A stretch of DNA of 64,000 bases from Diabrotica undecimpunctata (GCF_040954645.1 NC_092813.1:23815235-23879234), one strand, 5' to 3'. Positions 42,091 through 53,770 are shown, numbered from the stretch's first letter. The notes: generated by a model from the letters alone, not told the origin. Program-made: numbers and translations.

Positions 42091-42863
42091 TTGAAAACTA
42101 AATTAAAACATGTTAGATATTTTGACGATTGCAAAGAAACAATTAGAAACCATCTGAAAGAAGAAGCAGCGTTATGGTATGAAAGGAAAGAAGATGAGTT
42201 TGAAAATTGGACAGATTTCGAAAATAAATTTCTCAATTATTTCTGGGGGAAAATAAACAGAGGGAAATCAACCAAGAGCTAGAGAATGGAAAATATCACG
42301 GGAAAATGGGAATATCTGAAGAAAGATATGCTTTGCAGATATATAACAATTCAAAATATCTAGATTACAAATATTCTACCGAACAACTGGTAGAAATAAA
42401 AAGCAGACATTTCGAAGAAACGTTGGAGGATTACGTGATTTTAAGAAACTATCAAGATATTGATAGTTTGTGCTAAGTCCTTCAATTAAAAGAAGCGAAA
42501 AGAAGAGAAATGAGAAACAGAAGACAACATGACCAATACAATGGACCGGAAAGAAGATACCAAGCAAATTATGACCAGAGAAAACGACATCCCCGATCAA
42601 CAAATGAATATAGGCCAAGAGAATACCCCAATTACACTAGACAACAAAATTATGATAACCAGAATGACACAAAAAATAGAACATATGAAAATCACAACAG
42701 GAACAGAGCTGTACAAAATCCTCCGAATAGGAATACGAACGAACAAAGGGACGGTAGAAATAATCAGAGCTTCCAACGACAAAATAGAAGGGAGATGAAT
42801 CATGTAGGAATAGAAAACGAGGAAGAAGTTGTATGCAATGAATCCAGACAGGATTTTCAATAA
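42091..42863 (+). pseudogene. Ty3/gypsy-type Gag, broken
   Basis: KHVRYFDDCKETIRNHLKEEAALWYERKEDEFENWTDFENKFLNYFWG is a retrotransposon Gag capsid segment (42091-42260). A following frame reads through EERYALQIYNNSKYLDYKYST to ~42475, and 42510-42863 is an Arg/Asn/Gln-rich nucleic-acid-binding-like tail. No CCHC knuckle was found; the basic tail may replace it. Stops at ~42281 and 42475. Confidence 0.7.
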
Positions 42864-42928
42864 AGCATCCACTAAACAAAAGTAAAAAACACTCCGGTAT
42901 ATTTTGTTACCCGAGAGAGTTTATACAG

Positions 42929-43513
42929 TTGGCGGTAAACGAAAGACAAAATTCTAATTCCAATCTAATATTTTTAGATGCCTTTATAAAACATAAAGCG
43001 ATTAAAATTTTGATTGATTCTGGATCGGAGATATCGTTAATCAATAAAAAATTAGTAAAAGAATTGAATTCGGACAGATTTGTGTATAAGATTCCTAGGG
43101 TTGCTTTAGTGGGTGCGAACAATAAAAAATTGACGACAGTAAACGAAGGTTTCGAAGGTTTGGGAGTACGGATCAGAGTGGGAGAAAATTTCTATATTAT
43201 GCAATGTGTGGTGATCGACGATTTAAATCATGATATGATAGCGGGAATAGATGAGTTGAGAGAAAAACACATCACGATTAATTTTTCTGAAAATAAATTG
43301 GAAATCAGAGCAGAACCAGATCACAAAGAAGAGGGACAAGAAACAGATATGACGAAAATTGTCGAAAGGACAAATGAACAGGGAAACCATAAAGAAATCA
43401 ATACGACCGTAGAGAACAAACTAGAAATACAGGTAATAAATCAATCAGAAGAGGAAAAGAAAAGGAAGAAAAAAAAAGGGAGAACAAGAAGAAAGAAGAA
43501 AAAAAAAGGTTGA
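42929..43513 (+). CDS. Retropepsin-like protein with Lys-rich tail
   Basis: 194 residues. AIKILIDSGSEISLINKKLV carries the catalytic DSG; VIDDLNHDMIAGIDELREKHITINF is the usual C-terminal part of a retroviral-type aspartic protease. After ~130 residues the protein turns into a Glu/Lys tail ending in runs of Lys. In gypsy elements RT would follow; here two more charged ORFs follow instead. Confidence 0.75.
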   Translation: MAVNERQNSNSNLIFLDAFIKHKAIKILIDSGSEISLINKKLVKELNSDRFVYKIPRVALVGANNKKLTTVNEGFEGLGVRIRVGENFYIMQCVVIDDLNHDMIAGIDELREKHITINFSENKLEIRAEPDHKEEGQETDMTKIVERTNEQGNHKEINTTVENKLEIQVINQSEEEKKRKKKKGRTRRKKKKKG

Positions 43514-43550
43514 GACAAGAGAGAACCAGAAAAGAAAAGGTACAGAAGAA

Positions 43551-43997
43551 TTGTTGGAAACTGACAACAAAATAGAAAAGAAACCGGAAGAAAAAGAAGT
43601 TATTATAAGAGAAATGAAAAGAGTAGAAACGTGGTGCTCGGAATACCAAATGGAAATGGAAAATAGAAAAGAAACAGAAAAAGAACTAAAGGAGGAGGAC
43701 AGGGAAGAGATGGCCATTATGGACGAAAATCCAGAAGTTTGTAAAGAAATATTATGGACCGTGAACACATGTGAACAAAATGAGGATGAAAGAAAAATAA
43801 AATGTGGAGAAAACATGGAAAAGGACAAGAAAGATGAGAATCGGAAAAATGATGATTTAGACAAAGAACAAACGGTGGAAATAAATTTGACAACGAAGCA
43901 AGGACAGAGAAAGAAGAAAAAGCAGAAAACAAAATTTAAAAAAGGAATAGGGAATTCCGCAAAAGAAGAGATGAGCTCAGCCGAAGAAAAAAAGTAA
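43551..43997 (+). CDS. Highly charged ORF of unknown function
   Basis: 148 residues dominated by Glu, Lys and Asp with no family match that I can see. It follows the protease by ~40 nt in a different frame; the antisense frame is the usual Ser/Phe-rich mirror and is ignored. It may be the decayed or repurposed inter-domain region of pol, or simply low-complexity purine-rich DNA. Confidence 0.4.
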   Translation: MLETDNKIEKKPEEKEVIIREMKRVETWCSEYQMEMENRKETEKELKEEDREEMAIMDENPEVCKEILWTVNTCEQNEDERKIKCGENMEKDKKDENRKNDDLDKEQTVEINLTTKQGQRKKKKQKTKFKKGIGNSAKEEMSSAEEKK

Positions 43998-44005
43998 AAT
44001 CAGGT

Positions 44006-44362
44006 TTGATAAAAGAAAAGGGAAAAGATATAATTGAAATGGGGGTGTTTGAAGAAGAAGTATGCGAGATGGAGAAAACGGAATTAATTTCCGAGTTGGA
44101 AGCTGTAAAATTGGAAAAGAAAAATTTGCAGATGTTGCTGGAAATGAAAACTGATGACAAAAAAAGACTTATGGATCGCCTAAACAAATTTACATTTATA
44201 GAAGGAAGTTTAAACATGAAAGTTGACAGATTGTTAAAACTTTTGGGAAAACAAAAACGAAAAATTGTGGAATTAGAATCTTATGTTATAGCCAGTAAAT
44301 TTATTTTTTCGAATTTAAGATCAAGCTTTGATGTAGAAAACTTGCAGAAACAAGGATCTTAA
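44006..44362 (+). CDS. Coiled-coil ORF of unknown function
   Basis: 118 residues with clear heptad-like Leu spacing (ELISELEAVKLEKKNLQMLLEMK, then VDRLLKLLGKQKRKIVELES). No catalytic motif. It lies 8 nt after the previous ORF and is the last reading frame of the Gag-protease element. Confidence 0.45.
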   Translation: MIKEKGKDIIEMGVFEEEVCEMEKTELISELEAVKLEKKNLQMLLEMKTDDKKRLMDRLNKFTFIEGSLNMKVDRLLKLLGKQKRKIVELESYVIASKFIFSNLRSSFDVENLQKQGS

Positions 44363-44681
44363 ATACCTATTTCATCTGTGCATACCGAAAAAAATATCGG
44401 GTACAAAAACTCACAAAAAACATACAGGAAAGCTTTTTCAGGATCAGCTAAACTGGATTCGGTAGCGAATGAAACTAAAGAGAACTTAGATTAGATCAGT
44501 TTGCTGTACGATCCTAAAATGGGATCAAAGTGTTGTTGCGAATTTGGCGGTAGGATTTGTAACATTCACATTTATCGGTATCATGAGTAGATTTCAATAA
44601 CATATTGTAATAATTTGACCCTTGAAAAACTTTTGTCATTTTATAAAAAAAAATGATAAAGAGTTTTTCGGCGAATCAAAT

Positions 44682-46080
44682 GGCGGGGAGTTGTTGTGGT
44701 ATTCAAAATTGAAGGGCAAAAATATTAAATGTACGATGAAATCAATATTTCAGAGATTATAGAAAATAAAAAAATACTCCGAGCTGCCTGGAATTAACCA
44801 AAGGTAATCTTAGTCATAAATAATCTTTTGTACAAATATAACAATGAATTGAAGTTAACGATGGTTTTTCCCCATAAGCCATAAAGTGTTCCGTAAGCCG
44901 GATTTGTGCCATGAAAACGACAATAAAAATAGTTAATAAATAAATGTTTGTTCGGAATATGTAAATACCCAGTAGAAATTAAGTGTCCTTGTAGAAATAA
45001 TATGAATTAGGAAAGTTAGGTATTTCTGATTTTATGTGGAAGTGGTATGCAAATTTCTGATTGGCCGAGAATTTGGAAAGTGGTGATGGGTGTGTATAAT
45101 GAGAGGTTAGATGAATGGATAGAGGAGATGAGAGAGGAGTTAGTTCCAGTTTCTTAAAGTGAATGGTTGGTTTTCGAGGTGGTATCCAAGGGTAGTAAGT
45201 TATAAAGAATAAGTTGTGAGTTGGTGAAGTAATTGTGTCTGACGGTAGCTGATCTGGTACAAATTTGTGCTTTTCCTACTTGTATTCTACGTATCGCTGT
45301 TTATTTCGGAACGAGAGATTAAGTTTGGCGAGAGGAAAAGAGGCTGACATCATTGGAAAGGTACGTGCATTCGAAGGAAAGCATTGAAGACACTAAATTG
45401 CAATATCTTGTTTACTATTGCCAATTACATAGGAGACTGCTGAAAACTGATAGTTCATTTTGCATAGAACAAGGAATTGGACAACTCAAGGCAGAGGAAG
45501 CGTTTCAACGGGAGAAACATTCATAATATATTAAATTTGAGAATTTTGGATTAAAAAATATTATATCATATTAGTAACGTGTGAATAAGTTGTCGATAGT
45601 CGAAAGAGATCAAATTTGTTCTGAGAGGGGACACGGAGCTGTGGAGAGAATTCAATAATTCATACAAATTTTTCTTGGTACAATCGTTATATCAAAATTG
45701 CATTAGGAAGGACACAGAATATTATTTGATTTGTTTATGTAGAATAATAAGCTGTATCTTAGATTGTAGTTGTATTATATTATCCATGCATTATTGAAGG
45801 TTCATGTACGTAGAACGAATTTCGTTTGATAAACATTGTATGCTAATAATTTTTGGAGGTATTTTAATCAGTTTATTTTATTACATTATTTTCATATCAT
45901 ATTATGTTGTTTTATTCCGTTATTCTTTGGACCTAACCCATCAGCTGTAAAGTATAAATATTGAAACACGAAACAAAACCTGAGATAACAAAATTGAAAG
46001 GTGTGATATAAATCATCAATCAAAAATTTTAATAATGTTTTATATATATTTTTTGTAAAGTTTTAAAATTTAAATTCTAC
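44682..46080 (+). other. Possible polypurine tract and 3' LTR of the Gag-protease element
   Basis: GGCGGGGAG (44682-44690) followed by TGTTGTGG looks like a polypurine tract and LTR start. A possible LTR end is AATTCTACA near 46080. No second LTR was found near 41880-42090, so the 5' LTR would be missing. No ORF. Confidence 0.3.
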
Positions 46081-46090
46081 ATATCACATT

Positions 46091-46092
<2 letters not shown>

Positions 46093-46178
<86 letters not shown>
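46093..46178. repeat. TA microsatellite
   Basis: An uninterrupted run of TA repeats about 85 bp long. Confidence 0.95.
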
Positions 46179-46181
<3 letters not shown>

Positions 46182-46709
46182 AACTCTTAAATATTGGGGA
46201 AATCTGCAAGAAAGACTCTAATGAGTATCAATTATTTCGCCGAACGTTTTCGCCAAAGAGAATTAATTTGGCTTCTTCAGGGCTGAAAGAGAATAAAAAT
46301 TATAATTAGCTACCATATATTATCTATTAAAACATTATTGATCTTACCGTAACTTAGAATTGTAGAGTTAGAATATTAAAAAACTTTGCTAGTAACACAG
46401 TGGTGTTTTTTGTTACTATGCGCAAAAAAAGTTTTTTTTTTAAGGATTAACCCTTTGTGTACCAACGGTACTTTTAAGAACCGGCATCATTCAAAGGCAT
46501 TATAAATAACTCGGCCGTTTAACTGCGCTGTCAGCTCCTGCGGTTCCCTAGAGTAACATATTTTTAAGTTCTGTGTAGTTTATTAGTTTCGGTTGGGTCA
46601 CACCTTCGAATCTTGCAATGAGACAGATTGGTGCGTAATCTGCGAAGACCCGCACCGTATTGGCAGTGGCAAATGTAAGGAGTTCCGGTCGGCTCTCTAG
46701 AGAGCTCGA

Positions 46710-47123
46710 TTGGCGGACCAAACAAAGTCGCTGGAGACTCCCCCCCCACAAGTATACCAGCCACCTACTCCTACAATAGATATCCCTTCCGCTACCCCCA
46801 CCCCGACTGAAATGGACATGGGCTCAGAGAAAACTGACGAGTTAAAGGTTGAGGTCCCAGGGCCGTCATATGAAGAGGTCGAGAAAGCCGACGACGAGGT
46901 CTTTCATGGAGCGATCCACTCCACCCTTATGGAGCAGTTCAGCTCCATGTGCGACAGCGTGGCGGCCAAACACTTGCAGCAGGCCGAACAGCTCAGTCGT
47001 TCATCTTCCCCTCCCCCGAATGAGGAATCTGATGTAACCACTACACCCTCCTTCCCGTGGGATGTAGAGAAAAACACCCTAGATAGTAGTCTAGAAAAGC
47101 TAAAGTCTCTCACCACCGACTAA
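46710..47123 (+). CDS. Short ORF1 of the R1-like element
   Basis: 137 residues, Pro/Ser/Glu-rich (TPTPTEMDMGSEK...PSYEEVEKADDEVFH). It has no CCHC knuckles, which a normal R1 Gag carries, so it is probably truncated by an internal deletion. The stop at 47121 overlaps the open ORF2 frame (open from 47104) by 20 nt. Confidence 0.6.
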   Translation: MADQTKSLETPPPQVYQPPTPTIDIPSATPTPTEMDMGSEKTDELKVEVPGPSYEEVEKADDEVFHGAIHSTLMEQFSSMCDSVAAKHLQQAEQLSRSSSPPPNEESDVTTTPSFPWDVEKNTLDSSLEKLKSLTTD

Positions 47124-50019
47124 GCTGGCTTCGACCGCGACCGGTGCGAAAACTCTCAAAATATTACAAGTTAACATCGGAAGAGCCAAGGTGGGACACG
47201 ATCTAATTCACGCCAAAGCCCTGGAAATAAAAGCAGATCTCATTATAGTTCCTGAACCTAATAAAAACATTTCTAAAAAGTTCGGTTGGGTCGCCGACAA
47301 GCGGGCTGATGTCGCCATCCTCTTGGTGAACAAGAACCTATCCATAAGCAAAATCACCAAGAAAGAAAGCTTCATTAAGATAAAACTCAATGATGTAGCT
47401 ATTATAGCGTGCTATATATCACCAAACATCAACATGACACAATATGAAGAGAAGGTCGAAAACATCATAGAGGCGGCACTAACAGAGAAGCATAATATAA
47501 TCGCTGGCGACATAAACGCCAAATCCATATGGTGAAGGTCCCCAAGAAATGACGTCAAAGGGAATATATGGAACGAATGGATCGCGTCTACTGATATGGC
47601 AGTGATGAATAATGGGAAACATACGTTCGAAAGAGGTGAATCGCGGAGCCACATAGATGTTACCCTGGCATCCAAAAAGTATGCCAACAAGATAACGAAT
47701 TGGGACGTTCTGGATGATAACATCTTTACGTTCCATAAGTACATCGTCTTCGAGATTGGCACAAAGGTAACAAAAAAGAATGGCAGAAAGGTACTTGACT
47801 TCAACAAAGCAAAATTTGTGGAGTCGATTAGCAATCTACAGGAACAAACTACTGACTTTTCCACCTTCAGGAATTCCATTACTAGGGCATACAAATTAAG
47901 CAGCAGGAGCAAAACCGCCTCATACACCGTACCCTACTGGTGGAATGACGAAATTCAGTCAAAACGGACAGAATGCCTTAGATTCAGGCGAATCGCACAG
48001 AGAAACACGACTCAGCAGACGAAAGAAGAATATAAACGCGCCAAGAACGAATTAAACAAACTTATAAAGAGGGCAAAGCGCACATGTTGGCAGGACTTGT
48101 GCGAGGCGCTGGAAAATGACGTGTGGGGCGAAGCCTATCGAATAGCCACCAAAACGCTGAGGTTCGAGACCCCATACAACCTGTGCGATGATAGAAGAAG
48201 AGACATAGCGAACACTCTCTTTCCCAACAAGCCCAGCATTGAACATACGTACAATACACATATCTGTCCGGAGGAGATAAGTAATGCGGAACTCATCAAA
48301 GCTGCAGAGTCCATTAAAGTAGGTAAGTCCCCTGGACCCGATCGTGTCCCACCAGAGGCGATAAAACTGATAGTTAAAACACAACCAGAAGCTATCAGAG
48401 CCATATTGAATCAGCTGCTGACAAGACAAGAGTTTCCTAACCAGCTCAAGCTCGCGAGACTAACTCTAATACTCAAACCCGGTAAAGACCCAGAAGAAGC
48501 CACAGCCTATAGACCGATATGCCTCCTCGACTGCCTGGGAAAACTATATGAGAATATTGTTAAGAACCGCCTTGAAGAAGAGCTGAGAGAAAATGACATC
48601 ATCTCAAGCAGACAATACGGGTTCAGGAAAGTAAAATCTGCTATAGATGCGGTCAAGCATATTACAGACACTGTGAAGAACAGCAGAAAAAGATGGGCCG
48701 CTCTAGTAATGTTTGATGTAAAGAACGCTTTTAACTCTGCCAACTGGAACCATATTATTACTAAACTAGAAACCGCTGAAGTCTCGGGATATTTGATCAA
48801 TATTATAAAACGATATTTATGTGAGAGATATGTTTTAGTGGCCAGAAATGTTGAGATGAAACTAACAGCCGGTGTACCGCAAGGCTCCGTACTAGGCCCA
48901 ACGTTGTGGAATGTCTTGTACAATGGGGTCTTAAACATCGACTATGGGAGAGACACCATGGCAGTAGCCTATGCAGATGACCTTGCCATATTGGTCACTA
49001 ACGACAGGCATTGGGACCTTGTGGAAATTGTAAACGAATGCTGCGAGAAAGTGAACAGGTGGATGGAAAATATTGATCTCGAACTCGCAGGCCACAAGAC
49101 AGAAGTGGTCATCCTTAAAGCTCCAAGGAATGGGCCGGACCTGACCTTCCAAATAGGCAATAGCCAATTAGAGCCGACGAACTGCGCGAGGTATTTAGGC
49201 ATCGACCTGGACAGAGGCCTGAGGTATACGAAACACCTGTTATGAGTGGTTAAGAAGGCGGATAAACGGACGGCAGCTATCCAAAGAATAATACCTAACA
49301 TAGGAGGGTCCAGCAGCAACAAGAGAAAATTGTACCTTCAAGTAGTGCAATCGACCCTTCTATATGGAACTCGCGTTTGGATTAACGTACTAAAATACCA
49401 GAAGTACAAAGATATTATAACAAGAGCCCAAAGGAAGCCCCTTTTAAAAGTGGTGAGCGCGTACAGAACCACTTCTACGCTGGCCTTACAGGTGATTGCG
49501 GGAACGCTCCCCATCCACCTGCTTGCCAAAGAAAGACAAATGCTGTATGAAGCCCATGACGGTCACCTACCTCAGGTAAGAAGGACCATACGAGTGAACA
49601 TGCTTATAGAATGGCAAAGAGAATGGGAGGTACAGACCACGAAGGCTCGTTGGACCAAAACGCTTATCCCCGATGTTGTAGCATGGTACAACTGTAAATT
49701 TAAAAGAGTGAATTACTATTTTACCCAGTTCCTGACTGGTCATGGATCTTTCAGATCCTACACATATGGCATCAAAAAAACCAACGATGACATATGCACC
49801 TCGTGTGATGAGAGGGACGATGCGGAACACTGCATCTTCCGGTGTAATGTCTTCGCCTACGAACAACAAAGGCTGCAGAATAGATTCGGCGCGATCGCGC
49901 CCAACAACATCATGCAGATTGCAATGACCAGCAAAGAGAATTTTGGATATATAATCAACCATATAACAGGTATCATGAAAAGGAAGACTATAATAGAAAG
50001 AGCCGAACAAGCTGGGTGA
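47104..50019 (+). pseudogene. ORF2 polyprotein (EN-RT) with two in-frame stops
   Basis: One frame runs from 47104 to 50019, interrupted only by TGA at 47533-47535 and TGA at 49243-49245. Endonuclease: LQVNIGRAK, IIVPEPN, GDINAKS (at the first stop) and SHIDVTLAS. RT: KVGKSPGPDRVPPEAI, YRPICLLDCLGKLYE, MFDVKNAFNSANW (motif A), PQGSVLGPTLWNVLYN (motif B) and AYADDLAIL (motif C). C-terminal motif: CTSCDERDDAEHCIFRC. No ATG opens the frame before 47191, so translation by recoding or reinitiation from ORF1 is likely. The stops are single-base changes, so the copy is young but dead. Confidence 0.9.
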
Positions 50020-50499
50020 GGGGTCAAATACAAAAATAAATAATAAAAAAAAAACATAAACATTCTTTTTTTATTTCCTTCTTTTTCTTTTCTATACAAA
50101 AATGTACCAAATGTTACCCTCTACGGCAACCCCCCTTTTTTAAGCTCACAAGTTTATCCGCTTGGAAACTAGGTCTCCTTTCCTACACGCTTACTGCTTT
50201 TAGGTAAGTGCTGTAACTAAAATAAATAGCCCTAAGGGCACCTTTAACCCAGTCTGCGCGTGGTATCCCCATGTTTCGTTCGCTAATGAACTCGTCCAGG
50301 GATACCACGGGTCGAAGAGGGGGTGGTTTTAGTTGGTAGGCGACCTGGCAGGGATGTCCGAAGGGGGCCCTCTGTCATACAGTTTTGACATCGTGCCGTC
50401 GGCGTATGTCTCTGGTCCTTTGGTTGAATCCAACAGTACTAGGGACACCTTCCCTAGTCGATTACGAATCTTTCCACCTCAGTCCAAAAAAAAAAAAAA
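50020..50499 (+). other. 3' untranslated region and poly-A of the R1-like element
   Basis: No long ORF; a short open stretch at 50333-50530 is not coding. It contains ATACCACG repeats (50258 and 50299) and ends in an A15 run at 50486-50500. Confidence 0.7.
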
Positions 50500-50789
50500 A
50501 GTTTCGGTTGGAAGCAGTGAAATGTCATAAAACTGTTTTTGGTTATGTCTGACACAGCTCATACACGGTTACTAAAAAGGCTCTTTTATAAGTTATATTT
50601 TTAATATTTAGAGGATTATAAATTAGATTTAGTGTATCAGGTAAGTTATATTAGTGTATTTACTTTGTGTAATTAGATTTATTATCACTTTATAGTAGTT
50701 TACTTCAAATATTTACCTAAAAATATAAACTGGACTCAAAAGTACCGTCGGGACTAAAATGATAATAATTATTTTATATTTTTTTAGAC

Positions 50790-52516
50790 TTGTTTCTGGG
50801 TGTTTCAATAAATATGGAATACAATAAGTGGTATTGGAAAAAGGTATTGACTGATGAGGAATTATTGGAAGAAGCTGAGCGTGCTCTTAATATGTTAGAA
50901 GAGCTTCCAATGGATAATTCCCAGGATACAGATGTTGAAAGTATGAAGATGATGTCATTGAACAGCCCACAGCAGAATTTGTACTGGAAACAAATATGCA
51001 GAATATAGTTAAAGACTCAGATGCTGAAACGACTATTGCAGAAACGGATTTAGGTATAACTACACAAAAAAAATCTGACCGATCTTGGAAAAAGAGTGAG
51101 TTGCAAATAAATATTCCTGACTACAATTTCCCTGAAAGTCTTGCAAGTGATCTATCTACCCACTGCACCACACCTACCGAATATTTCTGAGCAGTCTTAG
51201 GTTCTGCTATAAAAAATATTACATATCAAAGTAATTTATATGCTACACAAAAAAATAAGAACCTCAACTTGAAGGAAAATGAATTGATGGCGTTTATTGG
51301 ACTAAACTTTTTTATGGGTTACCATTCCTTGCCCAGCTACAAACATTACTGGAATACATCAGTTGATCTTGGAGTACATTTAGTACAAAAAACAATGACC
51401 CGCAATCGCTTTTCAAGAGATACTGAGTTTTCTGCATGTTAATGACAACACCACGATACCAATAAATAATAGGGATAAAATTTATAAAATCAGACCGCTG
51501 GTAAACATTCTTAACGATCAATTTACGCATCTTTACAATGGTACTAGAGAGCTGGCTGTTGATGAATCTATGATTATTTTTAAGGGGCGATCTTCACTGA
51601 AGCAGTATAACCCGATGAAGCCCATCAAACGTGGTTACAAACTTTGGTGTTTAGCCGATCAAAAAGGTTTCATAAAAAGTTTTGAGATATACCAGGGGAA
51701 AAATGAGCAGCTGAAAGAAAAATTTAAAAATTTTGGATTAGGAGAAAGAGTAGTTTTACAACTCACAGAACCAGAATGGGGAAAAGACAGAATAATATGT
51801 TTTGATAACTTTTTACAAGTGTCAAACTTTTGGAAAAACTAAAATTGGAAAGAACATTGGCTTGTGGAACTATCCGTATCACTAGAAAGGGTTGTCCAAA
51901 AAATTTAACTGACGATAAAAAGATGGCACGTGGAGATTTCGACTTCAGAATTTCTAATACAGATATTAGTTTTTTCAAATGGAAAGACAACAAATGTGTC
52001 CATTTTGCATCAAACTTTCATGGATCACAAACCACATTTGTTGGAAGAAAAGAGAAGGATGGAACTAAAACCCAAATTGTTTGTCCAGTTGCAGTTGCGG
52101 ATTATAATAAATATATGGGTGCTGTAGATCATGCCGATCAACTGAGAGGTACCTACTGTGTATATCGGCGTTCTAAAAAGTGGTGGCATCGATTATTCTT
52201 TGGGCTCTTGGACATTGCCTTTGTCAATTCTTATATCATATATTCGGAAGCTGAAGAAGATACGATGACGCTCCTTGATTTTAGACGATCAGTTGCCCAG
52301 GGTCTAATGAACGAAAATACTAGCACATTAAAAATAAACAATAAAAAACGGATTAGTAATGAAACCAGACAATCTCCTAGTGTACCATCTTCCAAGAGAA
52401 GGAGATACAATTATAGTGTCAATGCTGATGTAAGATTGGGAAACAGAGGAAGTCACTGGATAACGTTCGTGAAAGAGAGAAGAAGATGTGAACAATGTGC
52501 ATCTAACGCAATATAA
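50790..52516 (+). pseudogene. piggyBac transposase pseudogene 2
   Basis: Acidic N-terminus LTDEELLEEAERALNMLEEL (50845 on); frames then give NLNLKENELMAFIGLNFFMGYHSLPSYKHYW (~51260-51350), ELAVDESMIIFKGRSSLKQYNPMKPIKRGYKLW (~51550-51650, first catalytic Asp), ICFDNFLQVSNFW (second Asp) and VAVADYNKYMGAVDHADQL (52087 on, third Asp region), then a Cys-containing C-terminus RRRCEQCAS. At least three frameshifts separate otherwise well-preserved blocks. Resembles PGBD-type piggyBac. Confidence 0.88.
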
Positions 52517-52901
52517 TCACGTCCTCACTCTAAATGTGTTGCATGTGGAGTTTTCTTATGCTACAATGAAAAAAAAAACTGTTTTGCCGAGTATCATAAT
52601 GTAAATATGTAAATGGTTAATAAAATATTTCATAAAAACTGTCTATACAAAAGTCCTCCTTTCACTATCTCTTGCGTCCCGATGGTACTTTAAAGTACCG
52701 CTCCCCCCAATTTATATGGGGGAATCACAAAAATATATGTATCATTTTATGAAGTTTTTATACTCTATTATTGTCAAAAAATATATTTACAAGCTTATTT
52801 CTCTGAAATTTCCAAGTCTGGGACTTAAAGGGTTAAAATGTATGATAGCTTTGAACTTAACACGCAAAGGTTTACCCAAGGTTAATCGAAAAACCCAATG
52901 T

Positions 52902-53650
52902 AACTACATTTAAAAGGAGGTAATTCTTTAAATTGTCGGCAATAACTAAATTTTTGATTTTTAGAAAGTTTAAAAGTGAGGTTCTGTTTTAGCCAGAATG
53001 CATGCGCTGACAAATTCAAGTAGTTCTTATGAATCTTTATGTCGTTAAGGTTCATTGGTAAAAACGAATGAAATTAAATCCCAGTATAGGGAAATATTAT
53101 TTTGATTTTCTTTATTTAATTATATTCTATTGTTCATGTATTATTATATCTTATTGAGATGTATCTAAGAAAAGCAAGGGAATGTTATCTTTTTTAGTTA
53201 ATGAAAATTAATTATAAAGGTAGGTTAGTTATTAATGGATATATCAGTCAAGTTAGTTATCTGTGATGTTGTATTGTTCTTGGTATCTGATTTAAGTAAA
53301 TTGACTGATATATTCATTAATAACTAACCTACCTTTATAATTAATTTTCATTAACTAAAAAAGATAACATTCCCTTGCTTTTCTTAGATACATCTCAATA
53401 AGATCTAATAATACATGAACAATAGAATATAATTAAATAAAGAAAATCAAAATAATATTTCTCTATACTGGGATTTAATTTCATTCGTTTTTACCAATGA
53501 ACCTTAACGACATAAAGATTCATAAGAACTACTTGAATTTGTCAGCGCATGCGTTCTGGCTAAAACAGAACCTCACTTTTAAACTTTCTAACAATCAAAA
53601 ATTTAGTTATTGCCGACAATTCAAAGAATTACCTCCTTTTAAATGTAGTT
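52902..53650. repeat. Fold-back element: 349-bp arms, 51-nt loop
   Basis: 52902-53250 is the reverse complement of 53302-53650 with about 99% identity; examples of mismatches lie near 53091/53461 and 53238/53314. The loop is 53251-53301. The outer bases are AACTACATTTAAAAGG. No ORF survives on either strand. Transcription would give a long hairpin RNA. It lies 66 bp to the right of the piggyBac end. Confidence 0.92.
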
Positions 53651-53770
53651 TCGTATCGAAAACGTATCGTTTTCGTTCACGGCCGCCAAAGCAGGTGGCG
53701 CCTTTGTAAGCTAACTACTGTTGTAGTGAAGTTTTAGGAGACATTCTTTGGACTTTCCGAGTGTGAATTT

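Larger units (their letters stand above)
46597..50499 (+). mobile_element. R1-like non-LTR retrotransposon inserted in piggyBac 2
   Basis: AGTTTCGGTTGG occurs at 46585-46596 and 50500-50511, a 12-bp target duplication. The 3' end is a run of ~15 A. Two ORFs follow the R1-clade plan: a short ORF1 and a long ORF2 with endonuclease, RT and a C-terminal Cys/His motif. The 3' untranslated region is 50020-50484. No 28S target is involved. The element is nearly full length and only lightly mutated. Confidence 0.92.
46451..52832 (+). mobile_element. piggyBac-like element 2, split by a non-LTR element
   Basis: TTAA-CCCTTTGTG at 46447-46459 and CTTAAAGGG-TTAA at 52825-52836 are piggyBac-style ends with the TTAA target. 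Internal sub-terminal words GGTACTTTTAA/TTAAAGTACC recur near both ends (46467, 50735 and 52687). The native element is 46451-46596 plus 50512-52832, about 2.5 kb once the insertion is set aside. Confidence 0.88.

Noticed and set aside
43398..43932. Minus-strand Ser/Phe-rich frames
   Set aside because: Shadows of the Glu/Lys-rich plus-strand ORFs.
48052..49167. Minus-strand frames inside ORF2 of the R1-like element
   Set aside because: The plus strand has a continuous RT with all motifs; these are shadows.
50845..50870. CTGATGAGGAATT as a hammerhead core
   Set aside because: It encodes the acidic piggyBac N-terminus; GAAA and stems are missing.
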